64,000 nucleotides of DNA, from NCBI GenBank assembly GCA_964348795.1, contig CAYGDY010000009.1, positions 29,216 to 93,215 on the forward strand, written 5' to 3'. The position numbers and the translations under genes were made by a program. The DNA comes from JADLAT01 sp964348795 (lineage in GTDB: Bacteria; Pseudomonadota; Alphaproteobacteria; Micavibrionales; Micavibrionaceae). Below, piece after piece: positions 45,089-53,307 of the stretch (within the stretch, counting starts at the first letter, position 1; each line of letters begins with the position of its first letter). The notes below the pieces were generated by a model. The model made no database searches and had not been told where the DNA came from. It worked only from the letters and a program-made list of their open reading frames with translations.

Positions 45089-45454
45089 TCACACAGACGG
45101 CTCTTCCGCCAGAATCAGAACCACCTGACAGATTTTATTCTTCAAAGCCTCGTTCCGCAGGGTTTGAAGTCTGGAACACACCACAGAAATATTCAAAGAC
45201 TGGAGTTCCGCAGAGGGACCGTACAAATGCGCTTCCACATTTTCAAAAAAGACCGCAAAAGGCACATTGTAGAATTTGTGCAAGAGATAAAGTTTTTCAA
45301 CCGGAATGCGGCTCTGCCCCCTTTCATATTTCTGGATCTGCTGGAAAGTCACCTGCAAAATTTCACCGATTTTTTTCTGGGAATACCCGTATTGTTCCCG
45401 TATCGCTCTTAAATTCTGCCCGATGATCCGGAACTCCGATCCCACCTTTCGCAT
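45089..45454 (-). CDS. XRE-family transcriptional regulator
   Basis: 121 residues from the ATG at 45454, chosen because GGGAAGGG lies just upstream; an ATG at 45484 overlaps the operator palindrome and has no ribosome-binding site. The N-terminal Cro/C1 helix-turn-helix is clear: LRAIREQYGYSQKKIGEIL, then VTFQQIQKYERGQSRIPVEKLY. The sequence resembles the alphaproteobacterial SinR-like regulators. The C-terminal 50 residues have no recognised domain. It is divergent from the S24-like repressor gene, with an operator-like palindrome between. Confidence 0.85.
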   Translation of the reverse strand: MRKVGSEFRIIGQNLRAIREQYGYSQKKIGEILQVTFQQIQKYERGQSRIPVEKLYLLHKFYNVPFAVFFENVEAHLYGPSAELQSLNISVVCSRLQTLRNEALKNKICQVVLILAEEPSV

Positions 45455-45488
45455 TGCATGGCCCTTCCCTTTTCTTACAACCATAGTA

Positions 45489-45534
45489 ATTTCTATTTTA
45501 GAAATACACAAGTATAATTTTCCAAATTAGAAAT
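45489..45534. promoter_or_regulatory. Operator-like palindrome between two divergent regulators
   Basis: ATTTCTA-TTT-TAGAAAT (45489-45505) is a perfect 7-bp inverted repeat with a 3-base spacer. A second half-site TAGAAAT lies at 45528-45534 with an imperfect partner. The size and spacing fit Cro/C1-type dimer binding, and the region is AT-rich, so it probably contains both divergent promoters. Confidence 0.6.
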
Positions 45535-45569
45535 TTTTTTGCTTTGTGGAGCGTGTCATAGTTTTTCCC

Positions 45570-46184
45570 ATGGATTCACAATGGCTGACCCTTCAATTTC
45601 AACTTCATCCTGAAAAAACCAAGACGGATCTGGCCCGGGCTCTCGGGCTTACCGCGCCGGCCATCAGCAAAATCCTGCATGGCACGCGGCAAATCAAGGC
45701 ACAAGAGTATCATGGTATGCGGCGTTTTTTCGGTCTGCCAACCGACGGGGAAAAAGCCTTGCATGCACAGCGTGATACCGCCTATGTGCTGGAGCCCCTG
45801 CGGGAAGCAAGGGCGCTGAAAGAACCCGAACACACCACAGGACACTGGATGATCCCCGCCGATATTATGGGCCAGCGCACCCAAACCCCGCCGGACAAGA
45901 TCAAGGTGTTCAAGGTCGAGGATACCATGATGGAACCCGCCTTCAAGCGCGGGGAGCATGTGCTGGTGGATATCTCTGATACGCGGCCCTCCCCGCCCGG
46001 GCCTTTTGTGCTGTCGGATGGTTTCGGGTACATCGTCCGGCATTGTGCTTTTGTCGCGCGCTCGACCCCGCCAATCATCGAACTTTCCACCACAAACCCC
46101 CAAAGCGCCCTGCCGCCCGAGCGTCATCCCGCCAAACATGTGAACCTCACAGGCCGTGTGATTGCGAAGCTACAGTGGCTCTGA
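45570..46184 (+). CDS. LexA/CI-like repressor with XRE HTH and an S24 domain lacking the catalytic dyad
   Basis: 204 residues from the ATG at 45570; a GTG at 45546 is possible, neither has a good ribosome-binding site. The N-terminal HTH reads KTDLARALGLTAPAISKILHGTRQIK. The C-terminal half has the S24/LexA fold (GHWMIPADIMG, DKIKVFKVEDTMMEPAFKRGEHVLVDIS). Where self-cleaving repressors have Ser-Met-Glu-Pro this protein has Met-Met-Glu-Pro, and the lysine expected in GYIVRHCAF is Arg. It is therefore probably a non-cleavable dimerising repressor, or one controlled by a ligand or partner. Its 3' end overlaps cysQ by 15 bases in convergent orientation. Confidence 0.8.
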   Translation: MDSQWLTLQFQLHPEKTKTDLARALGLTAPAISKILHGTRQIKAQEYHGMRRFFGLPTDGEKALHAQRDTAYVLEPLREARALKEPEHTTGHWMIPADIMGQRTQTPPDKIKVFKVEDTMMEPAFKRGEHVLVDISDTRPSPPGPFVLSDGFGYIVRHCAFVARSTPPIIELSTTNPQSALPPERHPAKHVNLTGRVIAKLQWL

Positions 46185-46991
46185 AAACCAGTCAAACGCA
46201 CTGGCGATAAATTCAGGGTTATACCAGTGCGGATCCGTGCCGCCATAGACCAGCGGCCGACCCTGACAATCCCTGATTGATCCGCCCGCAGAACGAAGTA
46301 CAGCATCGGCCGCCGCCGTATCCCACTCGCAGGTTTTACCAAAACGCGGATACAAATCCGCCTTACCGCCCGCGATCGCACAGATTTTAAGCGAACTGCC
46401 CCGCTTGATGATTTTTTCAATTTTAAAGCCTTCAAGAAACTTTTCCTGCCGCGATGCATCCCCGTGGCTTTTACTTGCCACCACGGTCAGACCTGCTCTG
46501 GGCGCTTGACGCACGGCAATGGGCTTTTCCTGATCATTTTCCTCAAGCCAGCGCGTAGCCGTCCCCTCCCCGCATCCGGCATATAACATCCCTTTCGCGG
46601 GTGCATAAACAACCCCCAGAATTGGCACGCCATGATGGATCAACCCAATATTCACCGTAAATTCTCCACCGCCTTCAATAAATTCCTTTGTGCCATCCAG
46701 CGCATCGACCAGCCAGAAATACTCAGCCCCCTGCACGTCCGGCGCGTGCCCCAGTGCAAAGGCTTCCTCCCCCACCACAAGCACCTCCGGCAAAATCTCT
46801 TTCAATGCCTTTTGAATAAAGGCCTCGGCTTCACGGTCCGCCTGCGTCACGGGGGAGTCATCGGATTTTGTTTCTACCTGCAAATCCAGCCCCTCATCAA
46901 AATAGGCCATCGTAATTTCACCCGCAGACAGCGCCACGCGTTTAACCATGTTACACAAAGCCGGCAGATGGGAGAGGAGCTTTGAAGACAT
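46170..46991 (-). CDS. cysQ: 3'(2'),5'-bisphosphate nucleotidase
   Basis: 273 residues of the inositol-monophosphatase fold. It hydrolyses 3'-phosphoadenosine 5'-phosphate to AMP, recycling the by-product of PAPS use. Metal-binding motifs are visible: SPVTQADREAE, VGEEAF, WLVDALDGTKEF (the D-x-DGT core), and later CEWDTAAADAVLRSAGG. The start lies 7 bases after the cysNC stop, so it is the last gene of the sulfate-activation unit. Confidence 0.93.
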   Translation of the reverse strand: MSSKLLSHLPALCNMVKRVALSAGEITMAYFDEGLDLQVETKSDDSPVTQADREAEAFIQKALKEILPEVLVVGEEAFALGHAPDVQGAEYFWLVDALDGTKEFIEGGGEFTVNIGLIHHGVPILGVVYAPAKGMLYAGCGEGTATRWLEENDQEKPIAVRQAPRAGLTVVASKSHGDASRQEKFLEGFKIEKIIKRGSSLKICAIAGGKADLYPRFGKTCEWDTAAADAVLRSAGGSIRDCQGRPLVYGGTDPHWYNPEFIASAFDWFSEPL

Positions 46992-46998
46992 ACCGGAC

Positions 46999-48945
46999 TT
47001 AAACCCCCATCGCTTTTTCCTGCCGGATCGTACTGGACTGCAAACGGGCGCGTTCCTCGATATAGCTGAGGATCTGGTTCACGCAATCCTGAATGCCATT
47101 GGCCGCCGTATCCACAATCATCTCTGGGTTGACGGGGGGTTCATACGGGGAATCAATCCCTGTAAATTCGGCAATTTGTCCCGCACGCGCTTTTTTGTAC
47201 AGACCTTTCGGGTCACGGGTTTCGCAGGTTGCCAGATCCGCACTGACATAAATCTCATGGAATTTGGAAGGACACGCCTTGCGGGCCCGATCCCGATCCG
47301 CCCGATAAGGGGAAATAAACGCGGTAATGACAATCAGGCCTGCATCGGCCATGAGGGCAGAAACCTCCCCCACGCGCCGGATATTTTCCGCGCGGTCATC
47401 CGGCGAAAAGCCTAAATCGGCATTCAAGCCATGGCGCACGTTATCGCCATCCAGCACATAGGAATGATAGCCCTTTTCAAACAGCGCCTTTTCCACCGCC
47501 ATGGCGAGCGTGGATTTCCCCGCGCCCGACAGCCCTGTAAACCAGAATACACCGCCCTTATGCCCCTTGCGCTCGGCACGGGAGTCTTCCGTCATCAAAT
47601 GGTCCACCTTGTAGATATTCTCGGACACCGGACCCGCATTCTGGCGCTGATCGGGATAGCCCTCCATGCTGATCGCCCCACCGCCTGCAATATCATAGCC
47701 GTCATACATCACAATGCGGCCCAGTTTCTGGTTGTCGGTATAGGGGTCAATCGGCAAGAGGTCCCGCGCCCGCAAGGTGATCTCCGCCACAGCATTCTTG
47801 CCGACCTCGCCCGCTTTTTCATTTTGCGCCAGATCATCGGTATCAATCACGCGGTCGATGGATTGCACGCTCACCATCGCCTCATGCGTGCCATAGCGGA
47901 TTTTATAGGAATTCCCCACCTTCAAAGGCTTAGGCGAAAGCCAGAAAATATTGGACCGAAAGACATTGGACAACATAGGCGGGTTTTTGAGGTGCGAGCC
48001 TGTATGCCCGCGCTCCACAAAAATGCGGTCATCCAGCGTGATGCCAATCACCTCGCCCGTATGCGCCTCGACCTTATTCGGATCATCAGGCCAGATTTTA
48101 ATCGCCGTGACGGTGGCTTCTTCATTGGTGGGGGAAAAGAGCACACGGTCACCGGTGCGGATGGTTCCGCTCTCCACACGACCTACTAAAATCCGTTCCT
48201 CACCAAAACGATAGACATCCTGCACAGGAAAACGCAGCGCGCGCGACAGCGGCGGGGTTTCAACCTCGAACGCGTCCAGAACCTCGGTCAGGCTCTTGCC
48301 CTTGTACCAGCCCATAGACTCGCCGCGCCCCGCGATCATATCGCCGTTACGGGCGGAAATCGGCACGATAAAACTGGGCGTAATACCGATGGATTTGAGG
48401 TACGTATCAACTTGCTTGGACACATCGGCGAAGACCTCCGTATCATGCCCCACCGCATCCATCTTGTTCACCACGACCGCCACTTGCCGCAGGCCAAGGA
48501 GAGAGAGCAAATAGGCATGACGCTTGGTTTGCTCGCGCACGCCTTCTGTCGCATCCACCACCAAAATCGCGGCATCGGCGGCGGCCGCGCCAGAGACCAT
48601 GTTTTTCAGGAACTCGCGGTGGCCAGGCGCGTCAATAATCACGTAATCGCGGGCTTCCGTTGAAAACCAGATCTGCGTCGTGTCGATCGTAATGGCCTGA
48701 TCCCGCTCCGCCTGAAACGCATCGAGCACAAACGACCATTCCAGCGCCGCCGTGCCGCGCCGCTTGCAAATGGCTTGGAGCTCTTCGAATTTCCCGTCCG
48801 GCAAAGAATTGGTGTCATACAACAACCGCCCGATCAAGGTCGATTTCCCGTGATCCACGTGGCCTACAATCACCACGCGGAGCTGCTGATGCGCCTTTTG
48901 GGCTTGTTTCGGGGCGTTTTGTGTTTTGGCCAATGCGTGTGTCAT
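46999..48945 (-). CDS. cysNC: Bifunctional sulfate adenylyltransferase subunit 1 / adenylylsulfate kinase
   Basis: 648 residues. The N-terminal CysN part is an EF-Tu-like GTPase that drives APS synthesis together with CysD: GHVDHGKSTLIGRLLYD, DAPGHREFLKNM, VVNKMDAVG. The C-terminal APS kinase (from about residue 470) has the P-loop FTGLSGAGKSTLA, the DGDNVRHGLNADLGF substrate motif and FISPYRADRDRAR. The fusion is common in Alphaproteobacteria (nodQ-like). The enzyme makes PAPS. Its partner gene cysD lies upstream but is separated by about 1 kb of repeats and an AT-rich unknown gene. Confidence 0.96.
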   Translation of the reverse strand: MTHALAKTQNAPKQAQKAHQQLRVVIVGHVDHGKSTLIGRLLYDTNSLPDGKFEELQAICKRRGTAALEWSFVLDAFQAERDQAITIDTTQIWFSTEARDYVIIDAPGHREFLKNMVSGAAAADAAILVVDATEGVREQTKRHAYLLSLLGLRQVAVVVNKMDAVGHDTEVFADVSKQVDTYLKSIGITPSFIVPISARNGDMIAGRGESMGWYKGKSLTEVLDAFEVETPPLSRALRFPVQDVYRFGEERILVGRVESGTIRTGDRVLFSPTNEEATVTAIKIWPDDPNKVEAHTGEVIGITLDDRIFVERGHTGSHLKNPPMLSNVFRSNIFWLSPKPLKVGNSYKIRYGTHEAMVSVQSIDRVIDTDDLAQNEKAGEVGKNAVAEITLRARDLLPIDPYTDNQKLGRIVMYDGYDIAGGGAISMEGYPDQRQNAGPVSENIYKVDHLMTEDSRAERKGHKGGVFWFTGLSGAGKSTLAMAVEKALFEKGYHSYVLDGDNVRHGLNADLGFSPDDRAENIRRVGEVSALMADAGLIVITAFISPYRADRDRARKACPSKFHEIYVSADLATCETRDPKGLYKKARAGQIAEFTGIDSPYEPPVNPEMIVDTAANGIQDCVNQILSYIEERARLQSSTIRQEKAMGV

Positions 48946-48971
48946 GTTTTTTTTATTTCCTATGTATTGTT

Positions 48972-49051
48972 TGTCATCCTGAAGGGCTTTAGCCCTGAAG
49001 GATCTCCTTTTGTATTTTAGATCCTTCGTCGCACCGCTCCTCAGGATGACA
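48972..49051. repeat. Family A palindromic repeat (full-length)
   Basis: Begins TGTCATCCTGAAGGGC, contains GAAGGATCT and, in reverse, GATCCTTCG, and ends CTCAGGATGACA, about 80 bases. It is the first of a series of repeats that fill 48946-49259, a stretch of over 300 bases without a gene. Confidence 0.85.
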
Positions 49052-49059
49052 ATTTCTTC

Positions 49060-49195
49060 GTCATCGCGAGGCTCTGCAAAAGAGCCGTGGCGATCCAGAA
49101 ATCTTGAAAGGTCTGGATTGCCGCGTCAGCCCTTCGGGCTTCCTCGCGGATGACAGTTTTAACGAACCACCAAAGCACAAAGATACCAAGGTTTT
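49060..49195. repeat. Family B repeat followed by an inverted family D repeat
   Basis: 49060-49155 begins GTCATCGCGAGGC, contains GTGGCGATCCAGAA and CTGGATTGCC, and ends CCTCGCGGATGACA, a palindromic unit found again at 57196. At 49161-49195 follows a reverse-oriented family D sequence (ACCAAAGCACAAAG, then ATACCAAGG). Confidence 0.75.
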
Positions 49196-49222
49196 TGTTG
49201 TTTTTGTACCATCTTTCTCTCC

Positions 49223-49836
49223 TGTCATCCCCACAAAAGCAGGTATCGATCTTGGTTATCTACGACAACCCCATCAAATATTTAACTTTAGAAATAAATT
49301 CCATATCCTTTTCTTGTGTCCCTGATTCCCATGCCTCTATATATTTTCGAACTTCCTCTTTCGCATAATCTTGAGAGCTTGAAAACTGCCAACCCTCTAA
49401 TAAAAAACGAATAATAATAGGGGCAATTTCGTCGTCTTCTTTGATGATAAAATCCTGTGTTTTACAAATAGGGAGCAAATCTCTTCGCCAGCGCACCTCT
49501 TCTATCTTTACAGAAAAAGGTGTCCCCTCACCATAGCCGTCATCTTTTGGATTAAGGTTTGGTATTTCAAAAAAATCTGAGACCACGATACCAGCTTGCG
49601 GAAAGAACGGTAATTCAATATGCCGTCTAAGTTCTACAGTTTTAAAAAAAAGCCCTCCCAAAGGTTTTTCTGCCCTCTTATTTTCAGGAATATGGATTGT
49701 TTTTTCAAAAATACATGCATAACTAGGCTCTCTGGTAATTTTTTTGAAATACCAAATCATCAGACCTAGAATAAGTATATCCAATACATAAATCATTATT
49801 TTTACATTCTAGATCCCCGCCTACGCAGGGATGACA
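49223..49836. mobile_element. Putative cassette: AT-rich gene between imperfect inverted repeats, inserted between cysD and cysNC
   Basis: The left end (from 49223, TGTCATCCCC) and the right end (49811-49836, whose reverse complement starts TGTCATCCCTG) match at 18 of their first 25 positions. Outside them lie family D repeats, also in opposite orientation (49161-49195 and 49845-49878), so the inversion is nested. The interior is one AT-rich gene. cysD and cysNC normally adjoin, so this looks like an insertion that left both genes intact. Confidence 0.45.
49260..49796 (-). CDS. Membrane-anchored protein of unknown function
   Basis: 178 residues. One N-terminal membrane segment (YVLDILILGLMIWYF) is followed by a mixed alpha/beta domain without motifs I recognise. 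The middle contains FFPQAGIVVSDFFEIP, EEVRWRRDLLP and a C-terminal acidic helix (YAKEEVRKYIEAWESG). It is markedly AT-rich and uses AT-ending codons unlike the flanking cys genes, indicating recent acquisition. It lies inside a repeat-bounded segment that splits the cysD-cysNC unit. It may be cargo of that element or a passenger; no function is proposed. Confidence 0.65.
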   Translation of the reverse strand: MIYVLDILILGLMIWYFKKITREPSYACIFEKTIHIPENKRAEKPLGGLFFKTVELRRHIELPFFPQAGIVVSDFFEIPNLNPKDDGYGEGTPFSVKIEEVRWRRDLLPICKTQDFIIKEDDEIAPIIIRFLLEGWQFSSSQDYAKEEVRKYIEAWESGTQEKDMEFISKVKYLMGLS

Positions 49837-49844
49837 GTATATTT

Positions 49845-49938
49845 AAACTTCGTATTCTTCGCATCTTCGCGGTTAAACATTTTTCTGGATCCCGTTTGTG
49901 CGAATTCTCGCTTGCGCTCGAATGCCAACGGGATGACG
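49845..49938. repeat. Family D and family C repeats downstream of cysD
   Basis: 49845-49878 (CTTCGTATTCTTCGC, GCGGTTAAA) is a diverged family D copy in the orientation opposite to 49161-49195. 49885-49938 begins CTGGATCCCGTTTG, has the inner pair CGAATTCTCG / CGCTCGAAT, and ends AACGGGATGAC, a family C palindrome. Confidence 0.65.
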
Positions 49939-49975
49939 GATTGCTAAATTCTCCTGCGGCTCATTAAGAAATCCG

Positions 49976-50794
49976 TCACATATACCCTCTCGCCCGCAAC
50001 TTCTCGAAGCTGTCTTCCGTTTCCTTATCCATCGTGCGGCCGGCGCGTTCAGACGTATTGGTGGTTTCCAGCTCGTGGATGATGTCCTCGATCGTGGCAG
50101 AGGCACTTTCGACGGGGAAGGTGATATTTTTCTCCCCCAGCGAACGATAGCGCATCATCTTGCCGGTGGTTTCATCCTTGCGCGCCAGATAGAGGGGGCA
50201 ATAGGGGATATTTTCCCGCTGGTGATACCGCCAGATGTCAAGTTCCGTCCAGTGCAAAATCGGGTGGATACGCAAATGACACCCTTCAGGGAATTCGGTT
50301 TTGTATTGATCCCAGAATTCAGGCGGTTGATCCTTGAAATCCCACGCGCCGTCCATCGTGCGCGGCGAAAACACCCGTTCCTTCGCGCGCAGACCTTGCT
50401 CGTCCCGCCGAATGCCCGCAATAATGCCCTTGAATTGTTTATCCTCCAAAAGCGTTTTCAGCCCTTCGGTTTTGCGCATCGCCGAGCGCGTATTGGGCGG
50501 CAAGGTCTGATCCATTGCGCTCTCGGGCGGACAGATATGGTTGATGCAATCCAGAGTCCACTCGCCTATGAGTTTATCCCGAAAAGCATAAACCTCGTCC
50601 AGCTCCATTTCAGTATCGAGCAAAATCACGGGGAACGGCACGCGGCCGTAAAAGGCCTTCCGCACCATCCACAGCATTGCCGTGGAATCTTTTCCAATCG
50701 ACCAGAGCATCCCCAGCGGATGAATGCGGTTATACGCCTCGCGGATAATATAGATCGTTTTGGCTTCGAGTTCATCCAGATATGAAGTCTTCAC
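49976..50794 (-). CDS. cysD: Sulfate adenylyltransferase subunit 2
   Basis: 272 residues from the GTG at 50794, preferred over an in-frame TTG at 50818 because AGGGGAG lies upstream of it. ATP-dependent formation of APS from sulfate together with the CysN GTPase. The PP-loop WSIGKDSTAMLW, VILLDTEMELDEVYAFRD, GIRRDEQGLRAKERVFSPR and HPILHWTELDIWRYH are characteristic of CysD. It follows ugd by 34 bases. Confidence 0.95.
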   Translation of the reverse strand: MKTSYLDELEAKTIYIIREAYNRIHPLGMLWSIGKDSTAMLWMVRKAFYGRVPFPVILLDTEMELDEVYAFRDKLIGEWTLDCINHICPPESAMDQTLPPNTRSAMRKTEGLKTLLEDKQFKGIIAGIRRDEQGLRAKERVFSPRTMDGAWDFKDQPPEFWDQYKTEFPEGCHLRIHPILHWTELDIWRYHQRENIPYCPLYLARKDETTGKMMRYRSLGEKNITFPVESASATIEDIIHELETTNTSERAGRTMDKETEDSFEKLRARGYM

Positions 50795-50828
50795 AATGCT
50801 CTCCCCTTCAGCTCCCAATCGGGAGTGC

Positions 50829-52202
50829 TTACGATGCTTTTTTGAGTTTGTCCGATTTGGCGGGCTGGACAGCCGGACGCCCCACCGACACGTAATGGAA
50901 CCCGTGCTCCCGCATTTCGGCGGGTTTATAGATATTGCGCAAGTCTACAACCCGCTTGGCTTTCATGATATCGCCCAAGCGCTCCAGATCCAGTCCTCGG
51001 AATTCGTTCCACTCCGTGATAATCACCAGCACATCGGCATCCTTGGCCACTTCGTAGGAATCCGCGCACCATGTCAGGTCATGCAGATGCTTTTTAGCCT
51101 CGTCCATTGCGATGGGGTCAAAGACGGAAACTTTCGCGCCTTCTTCCTGCAGAATCGGGATAATCTGGAGGCTGGGTGCCTCACGCATATCATCTGTATT
51201 GGGTTTGAAGGAGAGCCCCAACACCCCGATTTTCCTGCCTTTGACATCCCCGCCACAGGCCTCGATCACCCGCAGTGCCATGGAGCGCTGGCGCTCGGCA
51301 TTCACCCACACCACCGTTTCCACGATATTCTGCGGCGCACCGTATTTCTGGCCGATCTGGGTCAGGGCCAGCGTATCTTTCGGGAAACAAGAGCCCCCGT
51401 ACCCTGGACCCGCATGCAGGAACTTGGAGCCAATCCGGCCATCCAGCCCGATCCCCTTGGCCACTTCCTGTACATTCGCGCCGGTCTTCTCGCACAAATC
51501 CGCAATTTCATTGATAAAGGTGATCTTGGTTGCCAAAAACGCATTAGCGGCATATTTAATCGTTTCCGCCGTTTCGGGCGTTGTCACCACCATGGGCGTT
51601 TCATTGATATACAAAGGCCGGTACAAATTCCGCATCACTTCGACGGCTCTTTGGGAATCCGTCCCGATCACCACACGGTCAGGGCGCATAAAGTCGTTGA
51701 TCGCCGCGCCTTCCCGTAAAAATTCTGGGTTGGAGGCCACATCGAATTCCACGCCGCCTTTGCCTTCCGTCTTACCGAGTGCGGAGAGTTCCTCCCGTAC
51801 GATTTTCTGGATTTCCCGCGCCGTACCGACCGGCACGGTGGATTTTGTGACGATCAGCGTATAGCCGTCCATTTCACGGGCAATCTCGCGGGCGGCCTGA
51901 TACACGTAAGACATATCGGCATGCCCGTCATCGGCGCGAGAGGGTGTACCCACCGCAATAAAGACCGCATCGGCTTCTTTCAGGGCTTCGGCCAGACTGG
52001 TCGTAAAGGACAGACGGCCTGCCTTGACCTGTTTTTCCACCAGATCATCCAGCCCGGGCTCGTAAATAGGGATAATCCCCTGCTTGAGCTTTTCAACCTT
52101 TGTGGCATCCTTGTCCACGCACACCACATCCACACCAAACTCCGCAAAACAGGTACCGGACACCAAGCCCACATACCCCGTTCCCACCACACCAATACGC
52201 AT
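50829..52202 (-). CDS. ugd: UDP-glucose 6-dehydrogenase
   Basis: 457 residues. NAD+-dependent oxidation of UDP-glucose to UDP-glucuronate. The Rossmann loop VVGTGYVGLVSG opens the protein; VTKSTVPVGTA, the catalytic loop GPGYGGSCFPKDT (Cys272) and a C-terminal Rossmann half (IGVLGLSFKPNTDDMREAPS) complete the fold. A Lys/Ala-rich tail ends the protein. It is the first gene of the ugd-cysD direction, suggesting uronic-acid-containing and perhaps sulfated surface polysaccharide; the sulfation link is inference. Confidence 0.96.
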   Translation of the reverse strand: MRIGVVGTGYVGLVSGTCFAEFGVDVVCVDKDATKVEKLKQGIIPIYEPGLDDLVEKQVKAGRLSFTTSLAEALKEADAVFIAVGTPSRADDGHADMSYVYQAAREIAREMDGYTLIVTKSTVPVGTAREIQKIVREELSALGKTEGKGGVEFDVASNPEFLREGAAINDFMRPDRVVIGTDSQRAVEVMRNLYRPLYINETPMVVTTPETAETIKYAANAFLATKITFINEIADLCEKTGANVQEVAKGIGLDGRIGSKFLHAGPGYGGSCFPKDTLALTQIGQKYGAPQNIVETVVWVNAERQRSMALRVIEACGGDVKGRKIGVLGLSFKPNTDDMREAPSLQIIPILQEEGAKVSVFDPIAMDEAKKHLHDLTWCADSYEVAKDADVLVIITEWNEFRGLDLERLGDIMKAKRVVDLRNIYKPAEMREHGFHYVSVGRPAVQPAKSDKLKKAS

Positions 52203-52418
52203 ATCGTTCTTCCTTTATAAGAGAGATCAAGCCAGAATTATCGTCCTTTTCTGGCATTTTGCCACAGATTTTACAAGTCATTTCAGGAGAGAAGGACGGC
52301 AAAATAATATTTTTTAAGGAAAATACAGGCCTTTCTCGGGCAAAGACACAATAAACCGTTGCATAACGGGCCCGATTTTGCTTAACTTCTTGACAGTCAA
52401 TCAAAGGAACCCAAACAC

Positions 52419-53216
52419 ATGGCTGAAAAAGACAAAAAAGCAAACGGTGCTACTTCGGACAAAAATGGCGCGGGTAAAAAGACCCACCTTCCCCTGTTCT
52501 ACAAAAACCCTGTCCCGCTTGATGGAAAGACCCATGGCGCTCTGGGCTTGAAAAAGAATTTTGGCTTTGGCTTTACTGCGGGAATCAACGCCGTACCGGT
52601 GAACCTGATTGAAATGCCGCAAATCTGCCATTTCTATCCGATTGCCTTTTCGCCCGATGGCAATGCCACGCCTGTGGCAATTTTGGGCCTGCGTGATAAT
52701 GAAAATCTGTTTTTACAGGCTGACAACAGCTGGGAAACCAACACCTATATCCCCGCCTATATCCGTCGCTATCCATTTATTTTTTCTGAAATCCCCTCCA
52801 CCAATCAATTAACCCTGTGCGTGGATATTCAGGACGGGATTGTGCAGGAAGGCGGCGAGAACGGCTTTTTCAAGGAAGACGGCAAGCCCAGCGATCTCTC
52901 CCAGAACGCCCTTGAATTTTGCAAATCCTACCATGCCGCCGCGCAGACGACTCTGGAATTCAGCAAGGCGCTGGCCGAAAGCGGCCTGCTGGTTGATCGG
53001 GAAGCCCAGCTCAGCATCGCCGGAAACAAGCGAATCAATTTCTCGGGCTTCAAAATCGTGGACGAGAAAAAACTGGCAGAGCTGGACGATAAAATCTTTT
53101 TGGAATGGCGCACAAAAGGCTATCTGCCCTTCCTGTATGCACATCTCTTTTCCAGTGCCCAATGGCAACGTCTGTCATGGCTTTTAAATCAAAGACTTGA
53201 AAAAGAAGCCGCATAA
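52419..53216 (+). CDS. SapC family protein
   Basis: 265 residues of the SapC family (PF07277). No signal peptide; the N-terminus is Lys/Asn/Gly-rich. Family hallmarks are visible: HFYPIAFSPDGNATPVAILGLRDNENLFL, WETNTYIPAYIRRYPFIFSE and CVDIQDGIVQEGGENGFFKEDG. Despite the name the family is not shown to be an ABC permease, and several homologues lie near S-layer or RTX genes in Alphaproteobacteria. AAAGGA precedes the ATG. It is divergent from ugd across about 216 bases. Confidence 0.85.
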   Translation: MAEKDKKANGATSDKNGAGKKTHLPLFYKNPVPLDGKTHGALGLKKNFGFGFTAGINAVPVNLIEMPQICHFYPIAFSPDGNATPVAILGLRDNENLFLQADNSWETNTYIPAYIRRYPFIFSEIPSTNQLTLCVDIQDGIVQEGGENGFFKEDGKPSDLSQNALEFCKSYHAAAQTTLEFSKALAESGLLVDREAQLSIAGNKRINFSGFKIVDEKKLAELDDKIFLEWRTKGYLPFLYAHLFSSAQWQRLSWLLNQRLEKEAA

Positions 53217-53307
53217 ATTTTCTGTTTTGATGGAAGCATTTCTTGATTATGGCACAAACTCGTGCTACCCCTTGTCTTGTTCCACAAACAAGGCGAGGTA
53301 AAAGACC

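Noticed and set aside
48972..49938. CRISPR-like array between cysNC and cysD
   Set aside because: The repeats are of different families, differ in orientation and are not separated by uniform spacers; no cas genes are present.
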